NCBI RefSeq assembly: GCF_000296215.2
Contig: NZ_CP013949.1
Location: 4,395,501 to 4,459,500, forward strand
From: Bradyrhizobium sp. CCGE-LA001
Lineage (GTDB): Bacteria > Pseudomonadota > Alphaproteobacteria > Rhizobiales > Xanthobacteraceae
Direction: 5' to 3'
DNA: 64,000 bases
Shown in pieces: positions 54,614-63,589 of this stretch. The stretch's first letter is position 1; every line of letters begins with the position of its first letter. The translations under genes were made by a program, and so were the position numbers. The notes beneath the pieces are model-generated. The model worked only from the letters and a program-made list of their open reading frames with translations, did not search any database and was not told the DNA's origin.

Positions 54614-55482
54614 CACGCCGGCAAGCCGATGACGAAGAGATATTTGGCGTCGGCAAGCGCGATCATCGCCTGCGGCTCGGCCGCGATGGTGTTGCTGGCG
54701 ATGACGGCGATTCCGGCAAGCCCCGCGGCCGCGACGCCCTCGATGGTGCGCGGGCCGATCGTCGGCAGGTCGAAGCGCAGGTCCTGACCGCTCTTGGGTG
54801 CCTTCACCAGCACGCCGCGTCCGGTCGCGGCGCGGATGCGGCCTTCCTCGCGCAGCCGCGCCACGCGCGCCAGCAGCGCGTCGGTGCCCTCGATATCCTC
54901 GACCGCCACTACATGGCCGTCGATCACCACGACGGCCTGGCCGATGTCGAACGGACCCAGCGCAGTCAGGACCGCGCGCCCGCGCTCGATATCGGCCTTG
55001 GCATTGTCATTCGGCCAGGCCCGGCTGATGCAGCCCTCGGGCATCAACAGATCAGGCGCGACATCCTTGATGCCGACCATGCGAAAGCCGTCCTGCTCGA
55101 GAAGCCGGCCGACGCCGGAGAGCAGATGATCATCGCCGCCGCGAAAGGCGCGGATGACGTTGCCGAGCAGGCGCAGCGTCTTGATGTCGAAGCGGATCTC
55201 CGACAGCGAGGGCCGCACCAGCGTGCCGATGAAGATGAGGTCGCGGCAGCCCTCCTCGCGGAACAGCCGCATCGCGCGGCCGAGCTGGCCGACCGAGATC
55301 CAGCGGTGACGGAATGGCTCCACTCGTGCAGGATCACAGGCACCGCGCAGCGGAAACAGCACCGGCGTGATGCCGCGCGCGGCGAGCGATTCGGCGACCG
55401 CGAACGGCATGGCGCCGCCGCCGGCGACGATGCCGACCGGTGCCGAAACCTCCGAAGCCGCCGATGTCATGCCCGCGGCCAT
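54613..55482 (-). CDS. lpxI: UDP-2,3-diacylglucosamine diphosphatase LpxI
   Basis: Hydrolyses UDP-2,3-diacylglucosamine to lipid X in bacteria that lack LpxH. The 289-residue protein begins its conserved part at VGIVAGGGAMPF, then GCRDLIFIGTLVRPSL and the C-terminal KSGQDLRFDLPTIGPRTIEG, the hallmark of the DUF1009/LpxI family. ATG 55482 is seven bases beyond the lpxA stop; the ATG at 55470 is an alternative. Overlaps lpxB by one base. Confidence 0.93.
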   Translation of the reverse strand: MAAGMTSAASEVSAPVGIVAGGGAMPFAVAESLAARGITPVLFPLRGACDPARVEPFRHRWISVGQLGRAMRLFREEGCRDLIFIGTLVRPSLSEIRFDIKTLRLLGNVIRAFRGGDDHLLSGVGRLLEQDGFRMVGIKDVAPDLLMPEGCISRAWPNDNAKADIERGRAVLTALGPFDIGQAVVVIDGHVVAVEDIEGTDALLARVARLREEGRIRAATGRGVLVKAPKSGQDLRFDLPTIGPRTIEGVAAAGLAGIAVIASNTIAAEPQAMIALADAKYLFVIGLPA

Positions 55483-55489
55483 CACAGGA

Positions 55490-56281
55490 TCACTTCGCGA
55501 TGGCGGGAAGACAGAGCGGGCGCTTGCCCTTGCCGATGAAGTCGAGGATTTCGGCGATCGCGGGGTCCTCGCTTGCGAGCGGCCGCGCCACCTCCAGCCG
55601 CTCGGCGAAGGTGCCGGGGCCATGGAAGAGCTTTTGGTAGAACGCGCGCACGGTCGCGAGCCGCTGCTTGGTGAACTTGCGCCGCTTCATGCCGATCAGG
55701 TTGAGGCTCTCCAGCACGGCATACTGGCCGTTGACCAACCCGTAGGGGATGACGTCGTCTCGCACGCCGCATACGCCACCGACCATGACATAGGGGCCGA
55801 TACGCGTGAACTGGTGCACCGCGGACAAGCCACCGATGTAGACGGCGTCGCCGATCTCGCAGTGACCGCCGAGCGTTGCCGAGGTCGCGAAGATCACGTT
55901 GTCGCCGACCATGCAGTCATGACCGACGTGGCTATTGTTCATGAAATAGCCGCCGTTGCCGACGCGCGTCAGCCCGCCGCCTTTGATCGTGCCGACGTTC
56001 ATCGTCGCACCTTCCCGGATGGTGCAGCCGGAGCCGATCTCGAGCCGGGTCGGCTCCCCTTTGTAGCTGAGATCCTGCGGGGCGCCGCCGAGCACGACGA
56101 ACGGCGAGATCACGCAGCCATCGCCGAGCGAGGTATGGCCGATGACGGTGACGTGCCCGATGAGCTTGCAATTCTTGCCGACCACGACGTTCGGGCCGAT
56201 GATGCAATAGGGTCCGATCTCGGTACCCTCGCCGATCACGGCGCCGTCCGCGACCCGTGCGGTGGGATCGATCTTGCTCAT
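55490..56281 (-). CDS. lpxA: UDP-N-acetylglucosamine acyltransferase
   Basis: First committed step of lipid A synthesis; 263 residues folding as a left-handed beta helix of hexapeptide repeats (for example IGEGTEIGPYCIIGPNVVVG). The catalytic His lies in NNSHVGHD, as in LpxA. ATG 56281 gives the family start MSKIDPTARV; the ORF stays open to a TTG at 56302. Separated from fabZ by a 527-bp stretch that holds a gene on the opposite strand. Confidence 0.95.
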   Translation of the reverse strand: MSKIDPTARVADGAVIGEGTEIGPYCIIGPNVVVGKNCKLIGHVTVIGHTSLGDGCVISPFVVLGGAPQDLSYKGEPTRLEIGSGCTIREGATMNVGTIKGGGLTRVGNGGYFMNNSHVGHDCMVGDNVIFATSATLGGHCEIGDAVYIGGLSAVHQFTRIGPYVMVGGVCGVRDDVIPYGLVNGQYAVLESLNLIGMKRRKFTKQRLATVRAFYQKLFHGPGTFAERLEVARPLASEDPAIAEILDFIGKGKRPLCLPAIAK

Positions 56282-56457
56282 CAAGCCAATCTTACTCGTC
56301 AAGAAGGTGTGGTTATGTATTGAAGTCGCTCGGTTTTCGGCTGGTTAGCGCGACTATGCCCGATCTGTCCAGTGACGTATCATCTCGCCGTGTTTCAAGT
56401 GCCGGATGAGGCGGCCCTCCCGGCTGCTCAACGCGTTCATGCGGAGCTTCAGCTATC

Positions 56458-56802
56458 GTGGTCAGAGCCCTGGTTCTTCTGCTTGCACAGCTGGCGGCTA
56501 CGCCGATCGTGTCCGAGACGGTCGAGACCGGCGAACACCGCCTCGTCGATCTCAGGACATTCGAATGCCGGGACATCACCCGCAGCACCGTCCTGCAGCG
56601 GGTCTGTTATGATCGCGCGCAGCAGGACCTGATCGTCGCAATCGACGGTCGCTACGACCGCTATTGTGGCGTCGCAGCCGAGACGATCGACAGCCTCCTT
56701 AGTGCGCCGTCCATGGGCCAGTTCTTCAACCAAAACATCAAACGCGATGCCACGGCCGGCCGCTATGCCTGCGGAACGCGGGAGCGCCTCCAGAGGAGCT
56801 GA
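56458..56802 (+). CDS. Exported KTSC-domain protein
   Basis: A 114-residue protein with a Sec signal (about 1-18) and a KTSC-like domain, recognised by the pattern DGRYDRYCGVAAETIDSLLSAPSMGQFFNQNI. GTG 56458 is used because the signal peptide begins there and GGAG lies 11 bases upstream. Conserved Cys residues in FECRDI, VCYD, YCGV and ACG suggest disulfides in the periplasm. Function unknown. It is antisense to, and interrupts, the lpx gene run. Confidence 0.72.
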   Translation: MVRALVLLLAQLAATPIVSETVETGEHRLVDLRTFECRDITRSTVLQRVCYDRAQQDLIVAIDGRYDRYCGVAAETIDSLLSAPSMGQFFNQNIKRDATAGRYACGTRERLQRS

Positions 56803-56808
56803 TCCCGC

Positions 56809-57270
56809 TCAGTCCGTCAGCATCGCGCCGACATCGGCTTCGGCGACGACCTGGCCGTTGACCTTGGCATCGCCGTGAAACCACCACATGGCCTTGCGGC
56901 GGCCGAGCGAGCGCATGTGATATTCGATGGTATCGCCCGGCAGCACGGGCTTGCGGAACTTGCACTTGTCGATGGTGAGGAAATAAACCGCGCGCGGCTT
57001 CTCGGTGCCCTCGACCGACTTGATGCCGATCACGCCCGCGGTCTGCGCCATCGCCTCGATCATCATCACGCCGGGATAGACCGGACGCTCGGGGAAGTGC
57101 CCCTGGAATGCCGGCTCGTTGAACGTCACGTTCTTGATTCCAATGCCGCTGTAGTCGGCGCGGATGTTGATCACGCGGTCGATCAAGAGCATCGGAAAGC
57201 GATGCGGCAGGGTCTGGAGGATGGCGTTGATGTCCACCAGCTCGAACTTAATAGGTGATTCCGCCGTCAT
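56809..57270 (-). CDS. fabZ: 3-hydroxyacyl-ACP dehydratase FabZ
   Basis: Fatty-acid synthesis dehydratase of 153 residues with the hot-dog fold. The catalytic His lies in GHFPERPVYPGVMMIEAMAQ, which also carries the Glu. ATG 57270 overlaps the lpxD stop by four bases (ATGA). Its stop faces the KTSC gene stop, six bases away. Confidence 0.96.
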   Translation of the reverse strand: MTAESPIKFELVDINAILQTLPHRFPMLLIDRVINIRADYSGIGIKNVTFNEPAFQGHFPERPVYPGVMMIEAMAQTAGVIGIKSVEGTEKPRAVYFLTIDKCKFRKPVLPGDTIEYHMRSLGRRKAMWWFHGDAKVNGQVVAEADVGAMLTD

Positions 57271-58334
57271 TCCCGTCCCTCGCCCTTCGGATCGGCCTTG
57301 CTGTCGCGCACCAGACGCTCCACAGCAATGATCTCCTTGAACCATTGTTTGGTCGGCTTGGCGAAATGCCCGCCCCAGCGTCCGCCCGGGGGGATATCGT
57401 CCTTGACGGCGCTCATGGCGGTCACCTGAGCTCCATCGCCGATCTTGAGGTGGTTGTTGATACCAACCTTCGCTCCCAGCGCCACGTTGTCGCCGATGGT
57501 CAGGCTGCCCGCGAGGCCGATCTGCGCCGCCAGCAGGCAGTGCCGTCCGATCGTCACATTGTGGCCGATCTGGACCTGATTGTCGATTTTGGTCCCCTCG
57601 CCGATCACGGTGTCGCGCAGGGATCCGCGGTCGATCGTGGTGTTGGCGCCGACCTCGACGTCGTTCTGGATCAGCACCCGCCCGGTCTGCGGCACCTTCA
57701 GATGTCCCTCGGGACCAAAGAAGATGAAGCCGTAGCCGTCCTGGCCGATCGAGCAGCCCGGATGGATCAGCACATTGTTGCCGATCAGGGCGCATTGGAT
57801 GGCGGTGCGGGCGCCGACATTGCAGTCCCGGCCGATCTTGACCCCGGGGCCGATCACCGCGCCGACGCCGATCACGGTGCCGCTGCCGATCTCGACGTCC
57901 GGACCGATCACCGCCAGGGGATCGACGATCACGCCGTCCTCGAGCCGGGCCGAGGGATCGATGATGGCGGACGGCGCGATGCCGGCATTGCCGACCCAGG
58001 ATTGCGGCCTGAGCGCGTCTGCGTGCCATTCCCGTGCGATCCTGACGAAGGCACGGAACGGCTGCGCCACGCGCAGCACGGCCACGTGCGCGGGCACCTC
58101 GGCCTCGAAGCGCGGGCTCACGAGGCAGGCCCCGGCGCTGGTCGCCCTGAGCTGGTCGGCATATTTCAGATTGTCGAAGAACGTCAGATGCATCGGGCCG
58201 GCTTCGTCGAGCGAAGCAAGGCCCTTGATGACGTGCTGCCCCCGCGCAGGGTCGACCAGCTGCGCCTTGCTCAGCGCGGCAATGTCGGCCAGCGCTGACG
58301 CCGGCGGTTGTGTGAAGAAGGTCGGCTGCGCCAT
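57267..58334 (-). CDS. lpxD: UDP-3-O-acylglucosamine N-acyltransferase
   Basis: Third step of lipid A synthesis, 355 residues. A non-repeat N-terminal uridine-binding domain (about 1-105) is followed by a hexapeptide-repeat helix (repeats of IG.GTVIGVGAVIG type) with the catalytic His in NLVQIGHNV-type segment (QVQIGHNVTIG). ATG 58334 begins the familiar MAQPTFF; 24 further codons upstream are unlike LpxD. Overlaps fabZ by four bases. Confidence 0.95.
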   Translation of the reverse strand: MAQPTFFTQPPASALADIAALSKAQLVDPARGQHVIKGLASLDEAGPMHLTFFDNLKYADQLRATSAGACLVSPRFEAEVPAHVAVLRVAQPFRAFVRIAREWHADALRPQSWVGNAGIAPSAIIDPSARLEDGVIVDPLAVIGPDVEIGSGTVIGVGAVIGPGVKIGRDCNVGARTAIQCALIGNNVLIHPGCSIGQDGYGFIFFGPEGHLKVPQTGRVLIQNDVEVGANTTIDRGSLRDTVIGEGTKIDNQVQIGHNVTIGRHCLLAAQIGLAGSLTIGDNVALGAKVGINNHLKIGDGAQVTAMSAVKDDIPPGGRWGGHFAKPTKQWFKEIIAVERLVRDSKADPKGEGRE

Positions 58335-58459
58335 TCCACCCCGTCGCGGTCCGGCTTCGGCATGAAGCGGCCGGGCCGCATCATGCCTCATGTCTTGGAT
58401 TGGCACGATCCCTTTCGGAAACCGGCTCCGGTGATCCGGATCGTGCCGTGCTGATCGAA

Positions 58460-60988
58460 CTAGAACGTCGTGCCGCCGCCGAACCGGAATTCCTGCGTAC
58501 GGTCGTACTTGCCCTTGGTGAGCGGCACCGCGTAGTCGAAGCGGAGCGGACCGAACGGCGACTGCCAGATCAGACCGACACCGACCGACGAGCGGATCAC
58601 CTTGCTGTCGTCATAGACGAGGCCTGTGCACGTTCCAGCGCTCGGCGGGTTGATCGTCGACGGGATACAGCCCGGCGCATTGACCTCATTGGTCGCGAAC
58701 CAGCTCGTGGGTCCCTTATAGTCGTAGAGGCCGCCGGCATCGGCATACACCGCGCCCTTCAGGCCCACTTCCTTAGGAAGGAACCAGAACGGCATCTGCA
58801 ATTCGAGCGAAGCGCCCCAGTATTTGGTGCCGCCGAGCGCATCCTGCGTGCCAAAGGGATTCAGGTCGCGCGGGCCGATGCCGTTCGGAGCGAAGCCGCG
58901 GACGAGGTTCGGGCCCATCTGGAAGTGGTCGAGCATCCGCAGATCATCGTTGATCTTGGTCAGAATGCCGCCCTGGAGACGAACGATGCCGACGATATCA
59001 GACACCAGCGGAGCGTAGTACTTTCCGTCCGCCACGGTCTTCAGATAGGAGACGTCGCCGCCGACGCCGGCGAAATCCTGCCGGAAGTCGATGAGCAGAC
59101 CGTCGGTCGGGTTCTTGTTGTTGTCCAACGTGTTGTAGGTCAGCGTATAGCCGAGCGCCGACGTCAGGGTCTTGCCGTTGGCAAGCTCCTTGCGCACCGG
59201 CAGCGAGGCTTCGCCGTCGGCGTAGCAGCCGAGGCCGTTGGTCGAGCTCAGGTCGATCGGTGGGATTTGCGACGCGGCAAAGGCCGGGCTCGGGTTAAAA
59301 GCCGAAGTCCCCAGATTGTTGTTACAGTTCGCCAGGTAACTCGGCAGCGAGATTTGCTGCTGGTAGACCGAGTAGCGCAGCTGGAGCGCGAGGTCTTCCC
59401 GCAAGGAGAAGCCGAGGCGCGGCGAGAAGCCGAGTGTCTTGGTACCGTAGGAGATGTAGCTGTTGGACAGCTGCTCGCGCTGATAGAGGTCGAGGCCGAG
59501 CGCGACGCGGTAGTCGAGCAGATACGGCTCGACGAACGACAGCGAGTAGCCGCGCGCGTACTGGCCATAGGTCACCGAGGCCTTGGCGAACAGGCCGCGG
59601 CCGAGCAAATTGCGTTCGGAGACCGAAACTTCCGCCAGCGCGCCGTCGGTCGTGGAGTAGCCGCCCGAGATCGAGAAGTCGCCGGTCGATTTCTCTTCCA
59701 TGTCGACGATCAGGATCACGCGGTCGCTCGACGAGCCGGGCTCGGTCGTGATCTTCACGCTCTTGAAGTAATCGAGGTTCTTCAGGCGCCGTTCGGCACG
59801 GTCGACCAGCGCGCGGTTATAGGCGTCGCCCTCGGAGATGTCGAACTCGCGGCGGATCACGTAGTCGCGTGTGCGGGTGTTGCCGCGCAGGTTGATGCGC
59901 TCGATATAGGTGCGCGGGCCCTCGTCGATGTTGAACACGACGGAGACGGTGTGCGCCTCGAAATTGCGGTCGCCGCCCGGGCGGACCACGGCGAAGGCAT
60001 AACCGCGGCGCGACGCCTCGATCTGCATCTCCTCGACCGACTTCTCGACCGATTCGACGTTGTAGAGCGAACCGGCATAGACGCGCGAATAGGCCCGCAG
60101 CGACGAGGGGTCGAAATTCGGAATGCTGGAGCGGAAATCGACCGAACCGACGCGGTATTGCGCGCCTTCCTCGATCTTGAAGGTGACGTTGAAGCCCTTC
60201 TTCTCGGGATCGTATTCGGTGAGCGCGGCCACCACCTGGACGTCGGCAAAGCCGTTCTTGAGATAGAAGCGGCGGATCAGGTCGCGGTCGGCCTCGACCC
60301 GATCGGGGTCGTAGATGTCGCCGCTGGCGAGGAAGCTCAAGAGGTTGGATTCGCGGGTCTTGATGACGTCGCGCAGGCGATAGGACGAGAACGCGTTGTT
60401 GCCGACGAATTCGATCGACTTGACGCCGGTCTTGGCGCCCTCCTCGATCGTGAAGATCAGGTCGACGCGGTTGTTCGGCTGCTCGATGACCTCAGGCGTG
60501 ACGCGCACGTCATAGCGGCCGGACCGGCGATAGATTTCGGCGATTCGCAACGTGTCGGACTGCACCATGGCGCGGGAGAAGGTGCCGCGCGCCTTGGACT
60601 GGACTTCAGTCGTGAGCTGCTCGTCCTTGATCTTCTTGTTGCCCTCGAAGGCGACGCGACCAATCACCGGGTTTTCCACCACGGAGACGATGATCTGGCC
60701 GCCGGCGCCGCGATTGATCCTGACGTCCTGGAACAGGCCGGTCTCGATCAGCGCCTTGAGGCCGTCGTCGATGGCGGCTTGGTCCAGGCGGCCGCCCGGA
60801 CCCGGCTTGAAATAGGAGCGGATGGTCTCCACCTCGACACGGCGATTTCCTTCGACGGAAATCGACTGGACGGTCTGAGCGAGCGCAGACGAAGACACAA
60901 AAACAGCCCCAACCGGGGCAACCACCGGCGCGCCGAACATGATCAGGGTTGCGAGCAAGCCCCCCCGGAGTCGCAGTCCAAACTTCAT
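58460..60988 (-). CDS. bamA: Outer-membrane assembly factor BamA
   Basis: Essential beta-barrel insertase of 842 residues. A signal peptide (cleavage near SALAQ, about residue 37) precedes five POTRA domains (about 40-410) and a 16-strand barrel. The barrel ends with aromatic RFGGGTTF, the insertion signal. The ATG at 60988 begins the signal MKFGLRLRGG; an ATG seven codons earlier is also possible. A Cys pair (NCNNNL... / GCYADG) lies in an extracellular loop near residue 600. It precedes lpxD and follows rseP in transcription. Confidence 0.94.
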   Translation of the reverse strand: MKFGLRLRGGLLATLIMFGAPVVAPVGAVFVSSSALAQTVQSISVEGNRRVEVETIRSYFKPGPGGRLDQAAIDDGLKALIETGLFQDVRINRGAGGQIIVSVVENPVIGRVAFEGNKKIKDEQLTTEVQSKARGTFSRAMVQSDTLRIAEIYRRSGRYDVRVTPEVIEQPNNRVDLIFTIEEGAKTGVKSIEFVGNNAFSSYRLRDVIKTRESNLLSFLASGDIYDPDRVEADRDLIRRFYLKNGFADVQVVAALTEYDPEKKGFNVTFKIEEGAQYRVGSVDFRSSIPNFDPSSLRAYSRVYAGSLYNVESVEKSVEEMQIEASRRGYAFAVVRPGGDRNFEAHTVSVVFNIDEGPRTYIERINLRGNTRTRDYVIRREFDISEGDAYNRALVDRAERRLKNLDYFKSVKITTEPGSSSDRVILIVDMEEKSTGDFSISGGYSTTDGALAEVSVSERNLLGRGLFAKASVTYGQYARGYSLSFVEPYLLDYRVALGLDLYQREQLSNSYISYGTKTLGFSPRLGFSLREDLALQLRYSVYQQQISLPSYLANCNNNLGTSAFNPSPAFAASQIPPIDLSSTNGLGCYADGEASLPVRKELANGKTLTSALGYTLTYNTLDNNKNPTDGLLIDFRQDFAGVGGDVSYLKTVADGKYYAPLVSDIVGIVRLQGGILTKINDDLRMLDHFQMGPNLVRGFAPNGIGPRDLNPFGTQDALGGTKYWGASLELQMPFWFLPKEVGLKGAVYADAGGLYDYKGPTSWFATNEVNAPGCIPSTINPPSAGTCTGLVYDDSKVIRSSVGVGLIWQSPFGPLRFDYAVPLTKGKYDRTQEFRFGGGTTF

Positions 60989-61165
60989 CGCGCAACGCGC
61001 CCTTATCATTCCGTACCAGACCCAACCCCAACGCCGATCTGGAAGATTCCCCAAGTTCACGCCGCTTGTATCCAATTTCCCCGACGCCGCAAACGGCCGA
61101 GCGCGCCGTAATTTCAATTTCATTCCAAGACGTTGCTGATCAGCAACGCCACAAAAAAGCCCCTA

Positions 61166-62317
61166 TCACGAAGCGGCCATCCGCAAGATGTCGTTGTAGG
61201 TCGCAAACACCATCAACATCAGCACCAAACCGAGCCCGATTCGGAACCCCATCTCCTGAGTCCGCTCAGATAGAGGCCGGCCGCGGACCACTTCGGCCGC
61301 GTAGAACATCAGGTGGCCGCCATCGAGCAGCGGGATCGGGAACAGGTTCAACAGGCCGATCGACACCGAGAGCACGGCGCACAGGTTGATCACGAACTGG
61401 AACCCGGCGCTGGCCGCCTGCCCGGACATCTTCGCAATTCCCAGGACGCCGCTGACCTCGTTTGGATTGCCGTGTCCGACGAACAAGGAGCCCAGGAACT
61501 TGAAAGTGCTGGTGATGATGAACCAGACCTGCTCGACACCGATCTTCAGCGCCTCGCCAACGCCCACCGGCGCGGTCGAGGCCTCTCCGGCCTGCGACTT
61601 GTGCTCGACGCCCAATACGCCGACTCGGTGTCGGTTGCCGAAGGGATCCTTGCGCTCGAGCAGCGCAGGAGTTGCCGTCAGCGCTACGATGGCGCCGTCG
61701 CGTCTCACCTGGAATGCAAGCGCTGAACCCGCGCTCATTGCAACGATTCGCTGCATGTCGGCGAAGCTCTCGATCGGCTTGCCGTCGATCTGGACGACGA
61801 CGTCCCCGACCTTGAACCCGGCCGCCGCCGCAGCGCCGTCCGCGACGACGCCGTCGACGCGCGCGATCGTGCTCGGCTTGCCGTAGTACAGCGCCATGGC
61901 GGCGAAGATCAGCGCGCCCAGGATGAAATTGGCGATCGGTCCGGCTGCGACGATGGCGGCACGCGGGCCGACCTTCTTGTGGTGGAAGCTGCCGGCGCGC
62001 TCCTCGGCCGTCATGGACGACAGGGTCTGCGCCGAGGGGGTCGAGGCCTCGCTCTCGTCGCCGAAGAACTTGACGTAGCCGCCGAGCGGAATCGCGGAGA
62101 TCTTCCAGCGGGTGCCATGGCGGTCGTTGAAGCCGACCAGCTCCGGTCCGAAACCGAGCGAAAAGGTTAACACGCGAACGCCTGCCCAGCGCGCGACCAG
62201 GAAATGGCCGAGCTCATGGAAGAACACGACGATGGTCAGGACGAACAGGAAGGGAACCGCGTAACCCAGGAGCCCATGGCTCAACGTATTGAAACTATGG
62301 ACGAAAAAGTCGATCAT
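61166..62317 (-). CDS. rseP: Site-2 intramembrane metalloprotease RseP
   Basis: Zinc protease of 383 residues that cleaves transmembrane anti-sigma factors. Active-site HELGH at residues 34-38 in the first helix, a PDZ domain (about 130-220) and the C-terminal NLFPIPLLDGGH with the third zinc ligand. There is one PDZ domain instead of the two in E. coli. Lies between dxr and bamA in the standard order. Confidence 0.95.
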   Translation of the reverse strand: MIDFFVHSFNTLSHGLLGYAVPFLFVLTIVVFFHELGHFLVARWAGVRVLTFSLGFGPELVGFNDRHGTRWKISAIPLGGYVKFFGDESEASTPSAQTLSSMTAEERAGSFHHKKVGPRAAIVAAGPIANFILGALIFAAMALYYGKPSTIARVDGVVADGAAAAAGFKVGDVVVQIDGKPIESFADMQRIVAMSAGSALAFQVRRDGAIVALTATPALLERKDPFGNRHRVGVLGVEHKSQAGEASTAPVGVGEALKIGVEQVWFIITSTFKFLGSLFVGHGNPNEVSGVLGIAKMSGQAASAGFQFVINLCAVLSVSIGLLNLFPIPLLDGGHLMFYAAEVVRGRPLSERTQEMGFRIGLGLVLMLMVFATYNDILRMAAS

Positions 62318-62361
62318 CGAAGTCCCTCATCCAGCGCCGCAAGGCCCTGGCCCCAAGCCAT

Positions 62362-63585
62362 CTAGGATGCCTTTAAGGCAATTTGAGGCAATAGGGCGGC
62401 AGCTCTATTTCGCGCAACATGGTCAACGGATATTGCATCATCGGCCGAGGTCATCGGGGCCTGGTTCCCGCTGCGGACCCAGTCGTCCAATGTCGCCTCG
62501 ACCAGGCGCGCGATCGCGCCAAAGCGGATCTTGCCGGCGATGAAGGCGGCGACCGCAACCTCGTTGGCCGCGTTGTAGACGGTGGTCGCGCCCTTCCCGG
62601 TCCGGAGCGAATCAAAGGCCAGGCGCAGGCCCGGGAAGCGCTCGAAATCCGGGGCCTCGAAGGTGAGCTGGCCGATCTTGGCGAGGTCGAGCTTGGCCGC
62701 CGGTCCCTTGATGCGGTCGGGCCAGCCGAGGCAATGCGCGATCGGCGTCCTCATGTCGGGCGCACCGAGCTGCGCCATCACCGAACGGTCGGAGAACTCG
62801 ACCATGCCGTGGATGATCGACTGCGGATGCACCAGAACGTCGATCTCGTCGGGCGAGAGCGCGAACAGATAGGACGCCTCGATCACCTCGAGGCCCTTGT
62901 TCATCATCGAGGCGGAATCGATCGTGATCTTCTGGCCCATGCTCCAGTTCGGATGCTTCAGGGCCTGTTCGAGCGTCGCCTGCTCGATATCGGCCGGCTT
63001 CCAGGTCCGGAACGGGCCGCCCGACGCCGTGATAATGACGCGGACGAGCTCGTCGCGATTGCCGGAAGCCAACGCCTGGAACAGCGCATTGTGCTCGGAA
63101 TCGGCCGGCAGAATACAGGCGCCCGCCTTGGCCGCGCGCTGCATGAAGAAATCGCCGGCGCAGACCAGGCATTCCTTGTTGGCGAGCGCAACATGCGCGC
63201 CGCGATCGACCGCGGCCAGCGCCGGCTTCAGTCCGGCCGCGCCGCTCACGGCCGCCATCACCCAGTCGGCCGGACGCGCACCCGCCTCGATCACCGCGCT
63301 TTCGCCGGCGCCGCATTCGGTGCCGGTGCCCGCCAGCGCGGCCTTGAGCTCGCCGAGCTTGGAGCTATCGGCGATCGCGACGAAGCGCGCAGAGAATTCC
63401 TTCGCGAGCTTGGCGAGGGCCGCCACGTTGCCGTTCGCCGTCAGCGCCTCGACGCGGTAGCGCTCGGGCGAAGCGCGCAGCAGATCCATCGTGCTGTCGC
63501 CGATCGAACCGGTGGCGCCGAGGACCGTGACGCTGCGGACGCTGGTCGCAGCAAGCCTGTTGTTACGCAATGGGACCGCGCTCAT
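62362..63585 (-). CDS. dxr: 1-deoxy-D-xylulose-5-phosphate reductoisomerase
   Basis: Second step of the MEP isoprenoid pathway; 407 residues. NADPH motif VTVLGATGSIGDST, metal and substrate segments LPADSEHNA and GQKITIDSASMMNKGLEVIEA, and the C-terminal helical domain. ATG 63585 starts just before the family N-terminus, five bases after the cdsA stop. Confidence 0.96.
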   Translation of the reverse strand: MSAVPLRNNRLAATSVRSVTVLGATGSIGDSTMDLLRASPERYRVEALTANGNVAALAKLAKEFSARFVAIADSSKLGELKAALAGTGTECGAGESAVIEAGARPADWVMAAVSGAAGLKPALAAVDRGAHVALANKECLVCAGDFFMQRAAKAGACILPADSEHNALFQALASGNRDELVRVIITASGGPFRTWKPADIEQATLEQALKHPNWSMGQKITIDSASMMNKGLEVIEASYLFALSPDEIDVLVHPQSIIHGMVEFSDRSVMAQLGAPDMRTPIAHCLGWPDRIKGPAAKLDLAKIGQLTFEAPDFERFPGLRLAFDSLRTGKGATTVYNAANEVAVAAFIAGKIRFGAIARLVEATLDDWVRSGNQAPMTSADDAISVDHVARNRAAALLPQIALKAS

Positions 63586-63589
63586 ATCC

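Noticed and set aside
58400..61111. 903-codon open frame on the plus strand opposite bamA
   Set aside because: Long antisense frames are expected in GC-rich coding DNA. It is Arg/Asp/Val-rich, has no domain, and lies wholly on the bamA coding region, which is unmistakable.
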